DNA of 14,620 bases, taken from the NCBI GenBank assembly GCA_023454395.1, contig JAEYFY010000162.1, positions 1 to 14,620 on the forward strand. The letters are read 5' to 3'. Shown here piece by piece: positions 1 through 5,860 of the stretch (positions are counted from its first letter, which is position 1; each line of letters begins with the position of its first letter). A program made the translations under genes and the position numbers. This DNA is from Pseudomonadota bacterium. Its GTDB lineage: Bacteria; Pseudomonadota; Gammaproteobacteria; Enterobacterales; Enterobacteriaceae. The notes below the pieces were generated by a model, which worked only from the letters and a program-made list of their open reading frames with translations, searched no databases and was not told the DNA's origin.

Positions 1-3
1 ATT

Positions 4-123
4 TGCTTGGCGGCCATAGCGCAGCGGACCCACCTGAATCCATGCCGAACTCAGAAGTGAAACGTTGTAGCGCCGATGGTAGTGTGGGGTTTCCCCATGT
101 GAGAGTAGGGAACTGCCAGGCAT
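4..123 (+). rRNA. rrf: 5S ribosomal RNA
   Basis: This is a complete 120-nt 5S rRNA. The core (CCATGCCGAACTCAGAAG, then GTAGCGCCGATGGTAGTG, then GAGAGTAGGGAACTGCCAGG) matches the enterobacterial 5S sequence almost base for base. The 5' end TGCTTGGC pairs with the 3' end GCCAGGCA (one G-U pair) to close helix I, which fixes both ends. Differences from E. coli are concentrated in the first third, as is usual for Proteus-like species. It is the last gene of an rRNA operon whose 23S gene lies before the window; only 3 bases of spacer are present. No tRNA follows it. Confidence 0.97.
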
Positions 124-138
124 TAAATAAGACGAGAA

Positions 139-164
139 AGCCAACCCACTGGGTTGGCTTTTTT
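139..164 (+). terminator. rRNA operon intrinsic terminator
   Basis: A perfect 9-bp GC-rich stem, AGCCAACCC (139-147) with GGGTTGGCT (151-159), closes a 3-nt ACT loop and runs straight into a T tract (159-164). It lies 15 bases after the 5S gene and is the expected end of the rrn transcript. Confidence 0.95.
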
Positions 165-230
165 GCGTTTGGAGTTTTTAAAAGATCAAAAATGAGTGAA
201 TTTTAAATATTATTCTAAATTCTGAATATA

Positions 231-257
231 AAAATGCCCTAATTTAAGGCATTTTTT
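231..257. terminator. bidirectional terminator between rrn and the GntR gene
   Basis: AATGCC (233-238) pairs with GGCATT (248-253), and the stem is extended inside by TAA/TTA. It is flanked by A's on the left and by T's (252-257) on the right, so it works as an intrinsic terminator in both directions. It sits 8 bases past the stop codon of the minus-strand GntR gene and would also back up the rrn terminator. Confidence 0.8.
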
Positions 258-265
258 ATGATCTT

Positions 266-925
266 TTAACAAAAGTTATGACGAGAAAATGCTGCTAACA
301 CAGTCCTTTCTGAAATTTCTAAATAGTCTTCCATTGCACCCGCGGCTTCTTGCGCTTTTCCATCCATCAATAGCATTAAAATCTGTTCATTTTTTTCAAT
401 ATAAGGCGCGTGTAGTAATTGCGGATCATTGAGTAAGCCAAATGCTAAACGTAATTCAGCTAGAATAAGTTGGTATTGTTTAAACAATCTAGGGCTATCT
501 GAAAGCTCCACAATCGCGGTATGAAAGTGCATATTACAGGTTCCTACACCGCTCCAATCTTGTTGTTCTTGAAAAATTTTTGCTTGATTAACACTATCTT
601 GCATTCTAACAATAGCGGGGTGCATAGGATAAGAATGTCGTAGAGCATCACATTCAATTAATCGTCTTACACGATAAATATCCATGATACTTGCCATATC
701 TGGTACAGAAACAAAAACACCGCGATTAGGTTTATAAGTCAAAAGCCCTTCTTGGGTAAGAACGCGGAAAACCTCTCTTAAAGTATTGCGCGATATCTCT
801 AGCGTTTCACTTAATGCAGTTTCTGACAATCTTTCACCAGGAGGTAATTCTCCAATAGTGATTTTTTGCCGAATAATATTTGCGACTTTTTGAGAAAGAA
901 TTTGTGGAGATGTTTTTTTCTGCAT
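266..925 (-). CDS. GntR family (FCD subfamily) transcriptional regulator
   Basis: A 219-residue DNA-binding regulator. The N-terminal winged helix covers about residues 8-75 and includes the recognition-helix region SRNTLREVFRVLTQEGL followed by the wing KPNRGVFV. The C-terminal all-helical FCD ligand-binding domain (about 80-212) has a CNMHFH segment (130-135) where this subfamily usually places metal or ligand-binding histidines. The ATG at 925 is preceded by AGAAG. The gene is divergent from the 5-oxoproline operon and shares a 468-bp control region with it, so it is most likely the operon's local, substrate-responsive regulator and may control itself through the inverted repeats in its leader. 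In B. subtilis the comparable gene set is paired with an IclR-type regulator (KipR), so the regulator family differs here. The ligand is unknown; 5-oxoproline or a related lactam is inferred from context only. Confidence 0.9.
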   Translation of the reverse strand: MQKKTSPQILSQKVANIIRQKITIGELPPGERLSETALSETLEISRNTLREVFRVLTQEGLLTYKPNRGVFVSVPDMASIMDIYRVRRLIECDALRHSYPMHPAIVRMQDSVNQAKIFQEQQDWSGVGTCNMHFHTAIVELSDSPRLFKQYQLILAELRLAFGLLNDPQLLHAPYIEKNEQILMLLMDGKAQEAAGAMEDYLEISERTVLAAFSRHNFC

Positions 926-934
926 TATCTTCTG

Positions 935-960
935 CTATTAGCTTAATAGAAGCGTCTATT
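935..960. promoter_or_regulatory. overlapping inverted repeats in the GntR leader (possible autoregulatory operator)
   Basis: Two perfect inverted repeats share a central arm: CTATTA-GCT-TAATAG (935-949) and AATAGA-AGCG-TCTATT (945-960). They lie 10-35 bases before the start codon of the GntR gene and just inside its predicted transcript start. Further CTATT copies occur at 990-994 and 1036-1040. Position and symmetry suit a GntR operator, but the overlapping pairs could also form alternative mRNA hairpins. No experimental consensus for this regulator is known to me. Confidence 0.45.
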
Positions 961-972
961 CTATCAGTGTGT

Positions 973-1001
973 TTTGTAATATATAACCTCTATTATGTCA
1001 C
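973..1001 (-). promoter_or_regulatory. putative sigma-70 promoter of the GntR gene
   Basis: Read on the minus strand, a -35 element GTGACA (1001-996, 5 of 6) is followed after 17 bp by a -10 element TACAAA (978-973, 4 of 6). The predicted start is near 966, about 40 nt before the start codon. Confidence 0.4.
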
Positions 1002-1113
1002 TCTGTCGTACTTCTCACTGTATCGAGTATAGCTGTCTATTTATTTCCATCAAAAAAAATTAATTTTTCCTTACGATATTTTAGTAATTAAACTTATTTT
1101 TCATTTCATCTAG

Positions 1114-1130
1114 CGCACTATTTTTGTGCG
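1114..1130. promoter_or_regulatory. NtrC-like enhancer site 1
   Basis: The 17-bp dyad reads GCAC, a seven-base AT-only spacer TATTTTT, then GTGC, within CGCAC...GTGCG. This matches the NtrC pattern TGCAC-Y-W5-R-GTGCA in half-site sequence, spacing and AT-rich centre, departing at the outermost bases and one inner position. Its centre (1122) lies about 239 bp upstream of the predicted sigma-54 start. Confidence 0.65.
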
Positions 1131-1143
1131 GCTGAGCTTTTTA

Positions 1144-1160
1144 TGCCTCATTTAAGTGCA
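1144..1160. promoter_or_regulatory. NtrC-like enhancer site 2
   Basis: A second 17-bp element with one perfect half-site (GTGCA, 1156-1160), an AT-only centre (ATTTA, 1150-1154) and a partial left half (TGC, 1144-1146). Its centre is 30 bp from that of site 1, about three helical turns, which puts both on the same DNA face as in the paired NtrC enhancer of glnA. A lone TGCAC half-site follows at 1221-1225. Confidence 0.5.
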
Positions 1161-1162
1161 TA

Positions 1163-1177
1163 TTCATGGCTCATGAA
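1163..1177. promoter_or_regulatory. 15-bp palindrome TTCATG-GCT-CATGAA
   Basis: A perfect 6-3-6 inverted repeat lying 2 bases after NtrC-like site 2. It may be an operator for an unidentified factor; no family assignment can be made from the sequence. Confidence 0.3.
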
Positions 1178-1279
1178 CATGTCATAATTGTCAACAAAAT
1201 GTTAAAAATGCGATCTTCTTTGCACTTTTATCATCCCGTATTTAAATCTATTTGCTTATTTATTCATCTATTATTATTA

Positions 1280-1292
1280 ATTGTTCAACAAT
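1280..1292. promoter_or_regulatory. palindrome ATTGTT-C-AACAAT, candidate GntR operator
   Basis: A perfect 6-1-6 palindrome 69-81 bp upstream of the predicted sigma-54 start. A shorter relative, TTGT-CA-ACAA, lies at 1188-1197. FCD-type GntR proteins often bind short palindromes of the TTGT...ACAA kind, so this is the best operator candidate on the operon side. The right arm also begins a series of TYAACAAT octamers at 1285, 1307 and 1328. Confidence 0.4.
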
Positions 1293-1296
1293 CTAA

Positions 1297-1309
1297 TATC
1301 AGGTGATTA
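1297..1309 (+). promoter_or_regulatory. IHF-like site
   Basis: TATCAGGTGATTA matches the IHF core WATCAA-N4-TTR with a single mismatch (G for A at the sixth base). It is centred at about -58, between the NtrC-like sites and the sigma-54 promoter, where IHF bending is normally needed to bring an activator to the polymerase. The surrounding DNA is AT-rich, so a chance match is possible. Confidence 0.45.
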
Positions 1310-1334
1310 ACAATTACGTATTCATGCTCAACAA

Positions 1335-1350
1335 TGGCACGCTAATTGCC
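1335..1350 (+). promoter_or_regulatory. sigma-54 (RpoN) promoter of the 5-oxoproline operon
   Basis: TGGCACG-CTAA-TTGC matches the sigma-54 consensus TGGCACR-N4-TTGCW at every position except the final W, which is C (1350). The invariant GG (1336-1337) and GC (1348-1349) have the required spacing. Taking C1349 as -12, transcription should begin near 1361, leaving a leader of about 33 nt before the ATG at 1394 with AAGGGGG as ribosome binding site. Such promoters need an enhancer-binding activator, and NtrC-like sites are present upstream. Confidence 0.85.
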
Positions 1351-1393
1351 TTAGTAATAATAATTAAAATAATGATGATAAAGGGGGTAGCTC

Positions 1394-2644
1394 ATGGCTA
1401 CACAAGACACTGCAAATACAACATCAAGTACGTTTATAAAAAATAGACGCTCTTCACTAATCGCTGCCATTTTTTTAATGGCAACGTCAGCAATTGGGCC
1501 AGGTTTTATTACTCAAACTGCAACCTTTACTGCCACGATGGGAGCCGCATTTGCATTTGGCATTTTGGCATCAATCATTATCGACTATGTTGTTCAGCAA
1601 AGTATTTGGCGAGTGATCACCGTTACCAATATGCGAGCTTCAGATATTGCTAACAAAGCAATACCAGGCAGTGGCTACTTACTTGCGGTATTAGTTATTT
1701 TTGGCGGTTTAGTATTTAACGTGGGAAACATTGCAGGTGCTGGCTTAGGGCTTAATGCGATGGTTGGTCTTGATCCTAAATGGGGTGGGATCTTAAGTGC
1801 TTTACTTGCGATCTATATTTTCTCATCACGCAAAGCCAGTAACTTTATTGATCGTATGATCATTATTCTTGGTCTCGTCATGATCTTACTGACGGTTTTT
1901 GTCATGATTGCGTCTAACCCCCCTGTAGGCGAGGCATTAAGACAAACTGTTTTACCTGATGCAATTAACTTCGCTACGATCACGACAATTGTTGGTGGGA
2001 CTGTAGGTGGTTATATCTGTTATGCGGGCGCTCACCGTCTTCTTGATAAAGGAACAACGGGTATTGAGAATATTGATGCTGTATCAAGCGCTGCAACCAA
2101 GGGAATTTTAGTTGTTGGATTAATGCGCTATATCCTGTTTCTTGCCATTTTAGGTGTAGTTGCCAGTGGCGTAACCTTAGATATTTCTAGCCATGCAGCA
2201 AATCCGGCTTCTCAAGCATTTCAACATGCGGCGGGTTTAACTGGATTACGCATCTTCGGTCTTATTTTATGGGCAGCTGCATTAACGAGTGTGATTGGTG
2301 CTGCTTATACCTCAATGTCATTTATTACTGTATTTAAAAACGGTGTTACTGAACGTCAACGTAATATCGCAACTATTATTTTTATCGCTATTTCACTCGT
2401 CATTTATATGGTTATGGGAACGGCTCCGGCTGCATTATTAGTCTTTGCCGGTGGTTTTAATGGACTGATTTTACCTATTGGTATGACACTTTTCATTTTT
2501 GTTGCATGGCGTCGCCAAGATCTCATGAATGGTTATAAATATCCTGCATGGTTACTGTGGTCAGGTATTTTAGTCTGTGCGCTGACTTGGTACATGGGAA
2601 TTATGTCCGTGGGTGCTATTTTCAACTACCTCAACATTGCTTAA
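1394..2644 (+). CDS. NRAMP-fold transporter without metal-binding motifs (YcsG-like), putative 5-oxoproline importer
   Basis: A 416-residue inner-membrane protein with about 11 hydrophobic segments, related to the NRAMP/MntH family and, by operon context, to B. subtilis YcsG. The family's opening GPGFI is present (residues 35-39). The DPGN motif that binds Mn/Fe in TM1 is missing: the segment reads [16 protein letters not shown]. The MPH motif of TM6 is replaced by GGTVGGY (about 201-207). Classical divalent-metal transport is therefore unlikely, and an organic substrate, probably 5-oxoproline or a similar lactam, is inferred from the downstream Pxp genes. It is first in the operon, starts at an ATG preceded by AAGGGGG, and ends 13 bp before pxpA. 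The substrate is not proven by sequence. Confidence 0.85.
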   Translation: MATQDTANTTSSTFIKNRRSSLIAAIFLMATSAIGPGFITQTATFTATMGAAFAFGILASIIIDYVVQQSIWRVITVTNMRASDIANKAIPGSGYLLAVLVIFGGLVFNVGNIAGAGLGLNAMVGLDPKWGGILSALLAIYIFSSRKASNFIDRMIIILGLVMILLTVFVMIASNPPVGEALRQTVLPDAINFATITTIVGGTVGGYICYAGAHRLLDKGTTGIENIDAVSSAATKGILVVGLMRYILFLAILGVVASGVTLDISSHAANPASQAFQHAAGLTGLRIFGLILWAAALTSVIGAAYTSMSFITVFKNGVTERQRNIATIIFIAISLVIYMVMGTAPAALLVFAGGFNGLILPIGMTLFIFVAWRRQDLMNGYKYPAWLLWSGILVCALTWYMGIMSVGAIFNYLNIA

Positions 2645-2657
2645 GAGAATAATAACG

Positions 2658-3449
2658 ATGATAAAAGCAGTCGATTTAAACAGTGATTTAGGTGAGAGCT
2701 TCGGCCAATGGACGATGGGCAATGATAATGCAGTGCTTGAAATTGTTAGTAGTGCCAATATTGCTTGCGGCTTTCATGCAGGTTCACCAGATGGCATTTT
2801 AAAAACATTAAAAGCAGCGAAACAACACAATGTCGCAATAGGAGCACATGTTGCTTATCCTGATTTAGTGGGCTTTGGTCGCCGCAATATGGATATCGCC
2901 AGTGATGAATTAACGGCAGATGTGATTTATCAAATAGGTGCTTTGCAAGGATTGGCTAAAGCAGTGGGTTTGAGCGTGACTTATGTGAAGCCCCATGGCG
3001 CGCTTTATAACACTATTGCTCATGATAAACGCCAAGCACTTGCGGTTATTGATGCGATCCTCACCATCGATCCACAACTTATTTTAGTTGCTTTGGCTGG
3101 CTCTCCCCTTATTGAACTCGCAAAAGAAAAAGGGCTTCGTGTGATTGCTGAAGCCTTTGCAGATAGAGCTTATCACGCTGATGGCACATTAGTTTCTCGC
3201 AAAAAAGAGGGTGCCGTTTTACATGATCCCCAACTTGTTGCACAACGCATGTTACGACTTGTGCAAGAAGGTGGAATTGAATCTATAGAAGGCATTTTTA
3301 CCATAATACAGGCTGATTCTATTTGTGTTCATGGTGATAGCCCTGATGCTGTGGCTCTGGCTAAAAGTGTAAAAGAAATTTTAATTAATCATGGTGTTAG
3401 CATTAAGCCTTTTGCACCTCTATCTCTTAAAAGCGAGGTACAAAAATGA
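2658..3449 (+). CDS. pxpA: 5-oxoprolinase subunit A (LamB/YcsF family)
   Basis: A 263-residue cytoplasmic protein of the LamB/YcsF family, the PxpA subunit of the prokaryotic ATP-dependent 5-oxoprolinase that opens 5-oxo-L-proline to L-glutamate. Family hallmarks are visible: DLNSDLGE (6-13), [14 protein letters not shown] (31-44), IGAHVAYPD (61-69), VKPHGALYN (110-118) and [13 protein letters not shown] (167-179). E. coli PxpA has [12 protein letters not shown] where this has AGSP. The ATG at 2658 is chosen because it gives the usual N-terminus ([13 protein letters not shown]) and has AAGAGA 9 nt upstream; the reading frame is open further upstream, but such a start would lie inside the transporter gene. 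It overlaps the next gene by the ATGA at 3446-3449, so translation is probably coupled. Confidence 0.95.
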   Translation: MIKAVDLNSDLGESFGQWTMGNDNAVLEIVSSANIACGFHAGSPDGILKTLKAAKQHNVAIGAHVAYPDLVGFGRRNMDIASDELTADVIYQIGALQGLAKAVGLSVTYVKPHGALYNTIAHDKRQALAVIDAILTIDPQLILVALAGSPLIELAKEKGLRVIAEAFADRAYHADGTLVSRKKEGAVLHDPQLVAQRMLRLVQEGGIESIEGIFTIIQADSICVHGDSPDAVALAKSVKEILINHGVSIKPFAPLSLKSEVQK

Positions 3450-4252
3450 CTAACTTAATGCAAGCAACTGCGGGTGCCATTGCCAAAGCACAAGAAGCTC
3501 GACTGGCTATTCGCAATGGTTTAGCTATACCAACAGCGGGTATGGCAAAAGGAATGACACAAGCTAATATGATTAGCTTGCCGCGTGATTGGGCGTTTGA
3601 TTTTCTGCTCTATGCCCAACGTAATCCGAAAAGTTGCCCTATTTTAGATGTGTGTGAATCAGGAAGTTATCGCACTGTTTTAGCAAAAGACGCTGATTTA
3701 CGTACTGACATTCCTCTTTATCATGTTTGGGAAAATGGCAAATTAGTTGATGAAATTACGGATGCCACTGAGCTTTGGGCGCAACATCCCGATCTCGTTA
3801 CGTTTCTTATTGGCTGTAGTTTCACATTTGAAACGCCAATGTTAGAAGCGGGTATTGAAATCCGCCATATCACAGATAACTGCAATGTTCCGATGTATAA
3901 AACGAATCGCTTATGTCGCCCTGCTGGGCGATTAGAAGGCGAGTTAGTGGTTTCAATGCGTCCTATTCCAGCGGATAGAGTCTCTGATGCTGTGATGATC
4001 AGTGGGCGCTTCCCTTCTGTGCATGGCGCTCCCGTACATATTGGCGCGCCTGATGCGCTGGGTATTAAAGATATTATGTCGCCAGATTTTGGCTCCTCAG
4101 TGAGAATTGAAGAAGGCGAGATCCCCGTATTTTGGGCTTGTGGTGTAACTCCCCAAGCGGCAGTGATGCGTTCAGGTGTTCCTTTTGCAATCAGCCATGC
4201 TCCGGGACATATGTTTATTACCGATGTGCCTGATGCTGCTTATCACGTATAA
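3446..4252 (+). CDS. DUF1445 (YcsI family) protein, putative lactam/D-glutamate-type lyase
   Basis: A 268-residue soluble protein of the DUF1445/UPF0317 family, often annotated as a putative hydro-lyase, and the counterpart of YcsI in the B. subtilis ycsF-ycsG-ycsI-kipI-kipA cluster. Conserved-looking polar patches are CESGSYR (70-76), LIGCSFTFE (121-129), [11 protein letters not shown] (144-154), [15 protein letters not shown] (186-200), WACGVTPQ (230-237) and [11 protein letters not shown] (250-260). The repeated cysteines and histidines suggest an active site, but no catalytic assignment can be made. The family is related to the N-terminal half of the mitochondrial D-glutamate cyclase DGLUCY, which handles D-glutamate and 5-oxo-D-proline; this supports a role in 5-oxoproline metabolism, perhaps with the D isomer. 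The start overlaps the pxpA stop by 4 nt. Confidence 0.85.
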   Translation: MTNLMQATAGAIAKAQEARLAIRNGLAIPTAGMAKGMTQANMISLPRDWAFDFLLYAQRNPKSCPILDVCESGSYRTVLAKDADLRTDIPLYHVWENGKLVDEITDATELWAQHPDLVTFLIGCSFTFETPMLEAGIEIRHITDNCNVPMYKTNRLCRPAGRLEGELVVSMRPIPADRVSDAVMISGRFPSVHGAPVHIGAPDALGIKDIMSPDFGSSVRIEEGEIPVFWACGVTPQAAVMRSGVPFAISHAPGHMFITDVPDAAYHV

Positions 4253-4266
4253 GGGAGGAAGATACT

Positions 4267-5844
4267 TTGCGCTTTTTACCCGTTAACTTATCTCATGTAC
4301 TTGTCGAGCTATCCTCTTTAAAAGAGACGCTTGCATTGTATGAATCCATTAAACAAGCCGATATTGCTGCTATTCAAGATATTGTTCCCGCAGCGAAAAC
4401 ACTCTTAATTCACTATACGCCGTGGCTAATCACGGCTGAAGAACTTGTGTGTCAGATCCGACAATTAGAAGTTAAAGCGGTATCAGCTCGTCAAACACAA
4501 TCATTAACGATCCCTGTTCATTATCAAGGTGAAGATCTTAATGAGGTCGCTGAATTATTAGGGATCGCAACCAGTGAGGTGATCCGCAGACACACAGAAC
4601 AAACCTATCAAGTCGCATTCACCGGTTTTGCGCCAGGTTTTGCCTATTTGATTGCAGATGAAACCCAGCTCTATGTGCCTCGTCGTAAAACACCTCGTAC
4701 ACGCATTCCAGCAGGTTCAGTCGGATTAGCTGGCGAGTTTAGTGGGATTTACCCGCAACAAAGCCCCGGTGGTTGGCAACTTATTGGCACCACAGAAATA
4801 AAAATGTGGGATCTTTCTCGTGAACAACCCGCCTTTCTATTACCGGGTAATGAAGTGCATTTTGTTGATGCTCAAAAAGCCCCAATGACAGTTTCATTAC
4901 CAGAGAAAAAATCAGCAGTCGCTTCTCCACTCTCGTTAAATGATAAAGGTTTATATGTTATTTCCGCGGGGCTACAGACTTTATTTCAAGATGAAGGACG
5001 TATTGGTGCGGCATCAATGGGGGTTTCAGCGTCTGGCGCACTCGATAAACCCGCCTTACATGCAGCTAATCGCCTAGTGGGTAATCCTATCTCATTTGTG
5101 GCACTTGAAATAACGCAAGGTGGATTGGCGCTTAAAGCACGACAAGACTGCGTGATTGCTTTAACAGGGGCAGATTGTTCTATTACGCTAAAACATGAGT
5201 CGGGTGAGAATGAATCCCTATCTGGTTATCAACCTATAGATATTCGTTGTGGCGATGAAATTATTTTAGGTATGCCAAAAGCGGGTGTACGTAGCTATCT
5301 AGCCGTTAGAGGTGGATTTGAATTACCAACGGTTTTAGGTAGCCATGCGTTTGATACTTTAGCGCAAATTGGTCCTAATGCTTTACAAGAAGGTGACGTG
5401 CTTCCTCTTAATCACGAAAGTACGCTAAATGGGATTATTGCTGAGGAACAACCTACATCAACACTGCCAAAACAAGATGATATTGTAACACTGGATGTTG
5501 TTCTAGGTCCTCGTACAGACTGGTTTACAACGGACGCTATCAAGACGTTAACGTCTCAATTATGGCAAGTGACACCACAGTCGAATCGTATTGGTTTACG
5601 TTTATTGGGTGAAACACCTCTTGCACGAGAGCAACAACAAGAGTTATCAAGTGAAGGCACTTGCATTGGTGCAATACAAGTTCCGATTAATGGGCAACCT
5701 GTTTTGTTTCTTAACGATCACCCTTTAACAGGAGGATACCCTGTTATTGGTGCCGTTGCGGAATATCACTTACCTCTCGCAGGGCAGATCCCTGTTAACG
5801 CTAAAATTCGTTTTAATCCAATTACCGAGTTTCAAGAATATTGA
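4267..5844 (+). CDS. pxpBC: fused 5-oxoprolinase subunits B and C (PxpB-PxpC; KipI-KipA)
   Basis: A 525-residue fusion of two proteins that are separate in E. coli (PxpB, PxpC) and B. subtilis (KipI, KipA). Residues 1 to about 202 form the CT_C_D domain, with FTGFAPGFAYL (118-128) and PRTRIPAGSVGLAGEFSGIY (143-162). A linker of about 25 residues follows. Residues from about 228 to 525 form the CT_A_B domain, with GLQTLFQDEGRIG (235-247), GVSASGALDKPA (252-263) and ANRLVGN (267-273). Both domains are homologous to the carboxyltransferase part of urea carboxylase and to allophanate hydrolase-associated subunits. With PxpA it should form the ATP-dependent 5-oxoprolinase. It starts at TTG (4267), supported by a strong GGGAGGA (4253-4259) seven bases upstream, 14 bp after the previous stop. 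The biotin carboxylase gene begins 16 bp after its stop. Confidence 0.93.
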   Translation: MRFLPVNLSHVLVELSSLKETLALYESIKQADIAAIQDIVPAAKTLLIHYTPWLITAEELVCQIRQLEVKAVSARQTQSLTIPVHYQGEDLNEVAELLGIATSEVIRRHTEQTYQVAFTGFAPGFAYLIADETQLYVPRRKTPRTRIPAGSVGLAGEFSGIYPQQSPGGWQLIGTTEIKMWDLSREQPAFLLPGNEVHFVDAQKAPMTVSLPEKKSAVASPLSLNDKGLYVISAGLQTLFQDEGRIGAASMGVSASGALDKPALHAANRLVGNPISFVALEITQGGLALKARQDCVIALTGADCSITLKHESGENESLSGYQPIDIRCGDEIILGMPKAGVRSYLAVRGGFELPTVLGSHAFDTLAQIGPNALQEGDVLPLNHESTLNGIIAEEQPTSTLPKQDDIVTLDVVLGPRTDWFTTDAIKTLTSQLWQVTPQSNRIGLRLLGETPLAREQQQELSSEGTCIGAIQVPINGQPVLFLNDHPLTGGYPVIGAVAEYHLPLAGQIPVNAKIRFNPITEFQEY

Positions 5845-5860
5845 TAGGAGAATGCCACTC

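Larger units (their letters stand above)
926..1393. promoter_or_regulatory. 468-bp divergent control region
   Basis: This gene-free stretch separates the minus-strand GntR gene from the plus-strand operon. No plausible ORF or RNA gene is seen in it. From left to right it holds leader inverted repeats and a sigma-70-like promoter for the regulator, two NtrC-like sites, a 15-bp palindrome, a 13-bp palindrome with spaced TYAACAAT repeats, an IHF-like site, a sigma-54 promoter, and the ribosome binding site AAGGGGG (1381-1387) of the first operon gene. The more notable elements are listed separately. Confidence 0.8.

Noticed and set aside
3..206. 67-residue open frame over the 5S gene
   Set aside because: It runs through a clear 5S rRNA and its terminator; no ribosome binding site or protein-like composition.
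1221..1237. Third NtrC site
   Set aside because: Only the left half-site TGCAC matches; the right half is unrelated, so it is not listed as a site.
1394..2644. Manganese/iron transporter MntH
   Set aside because: Fold similarity only; the DPGN and MPH metal ligand motifs are missing and the operon context is lactam catabolism.
4267..5844. Urea amidolyase or allophanate hydrolase
   Set aside because: No amidase-signature hydrolase domain is present, and PxpA lies in the same operon, which favours 5-oxoprolinase.
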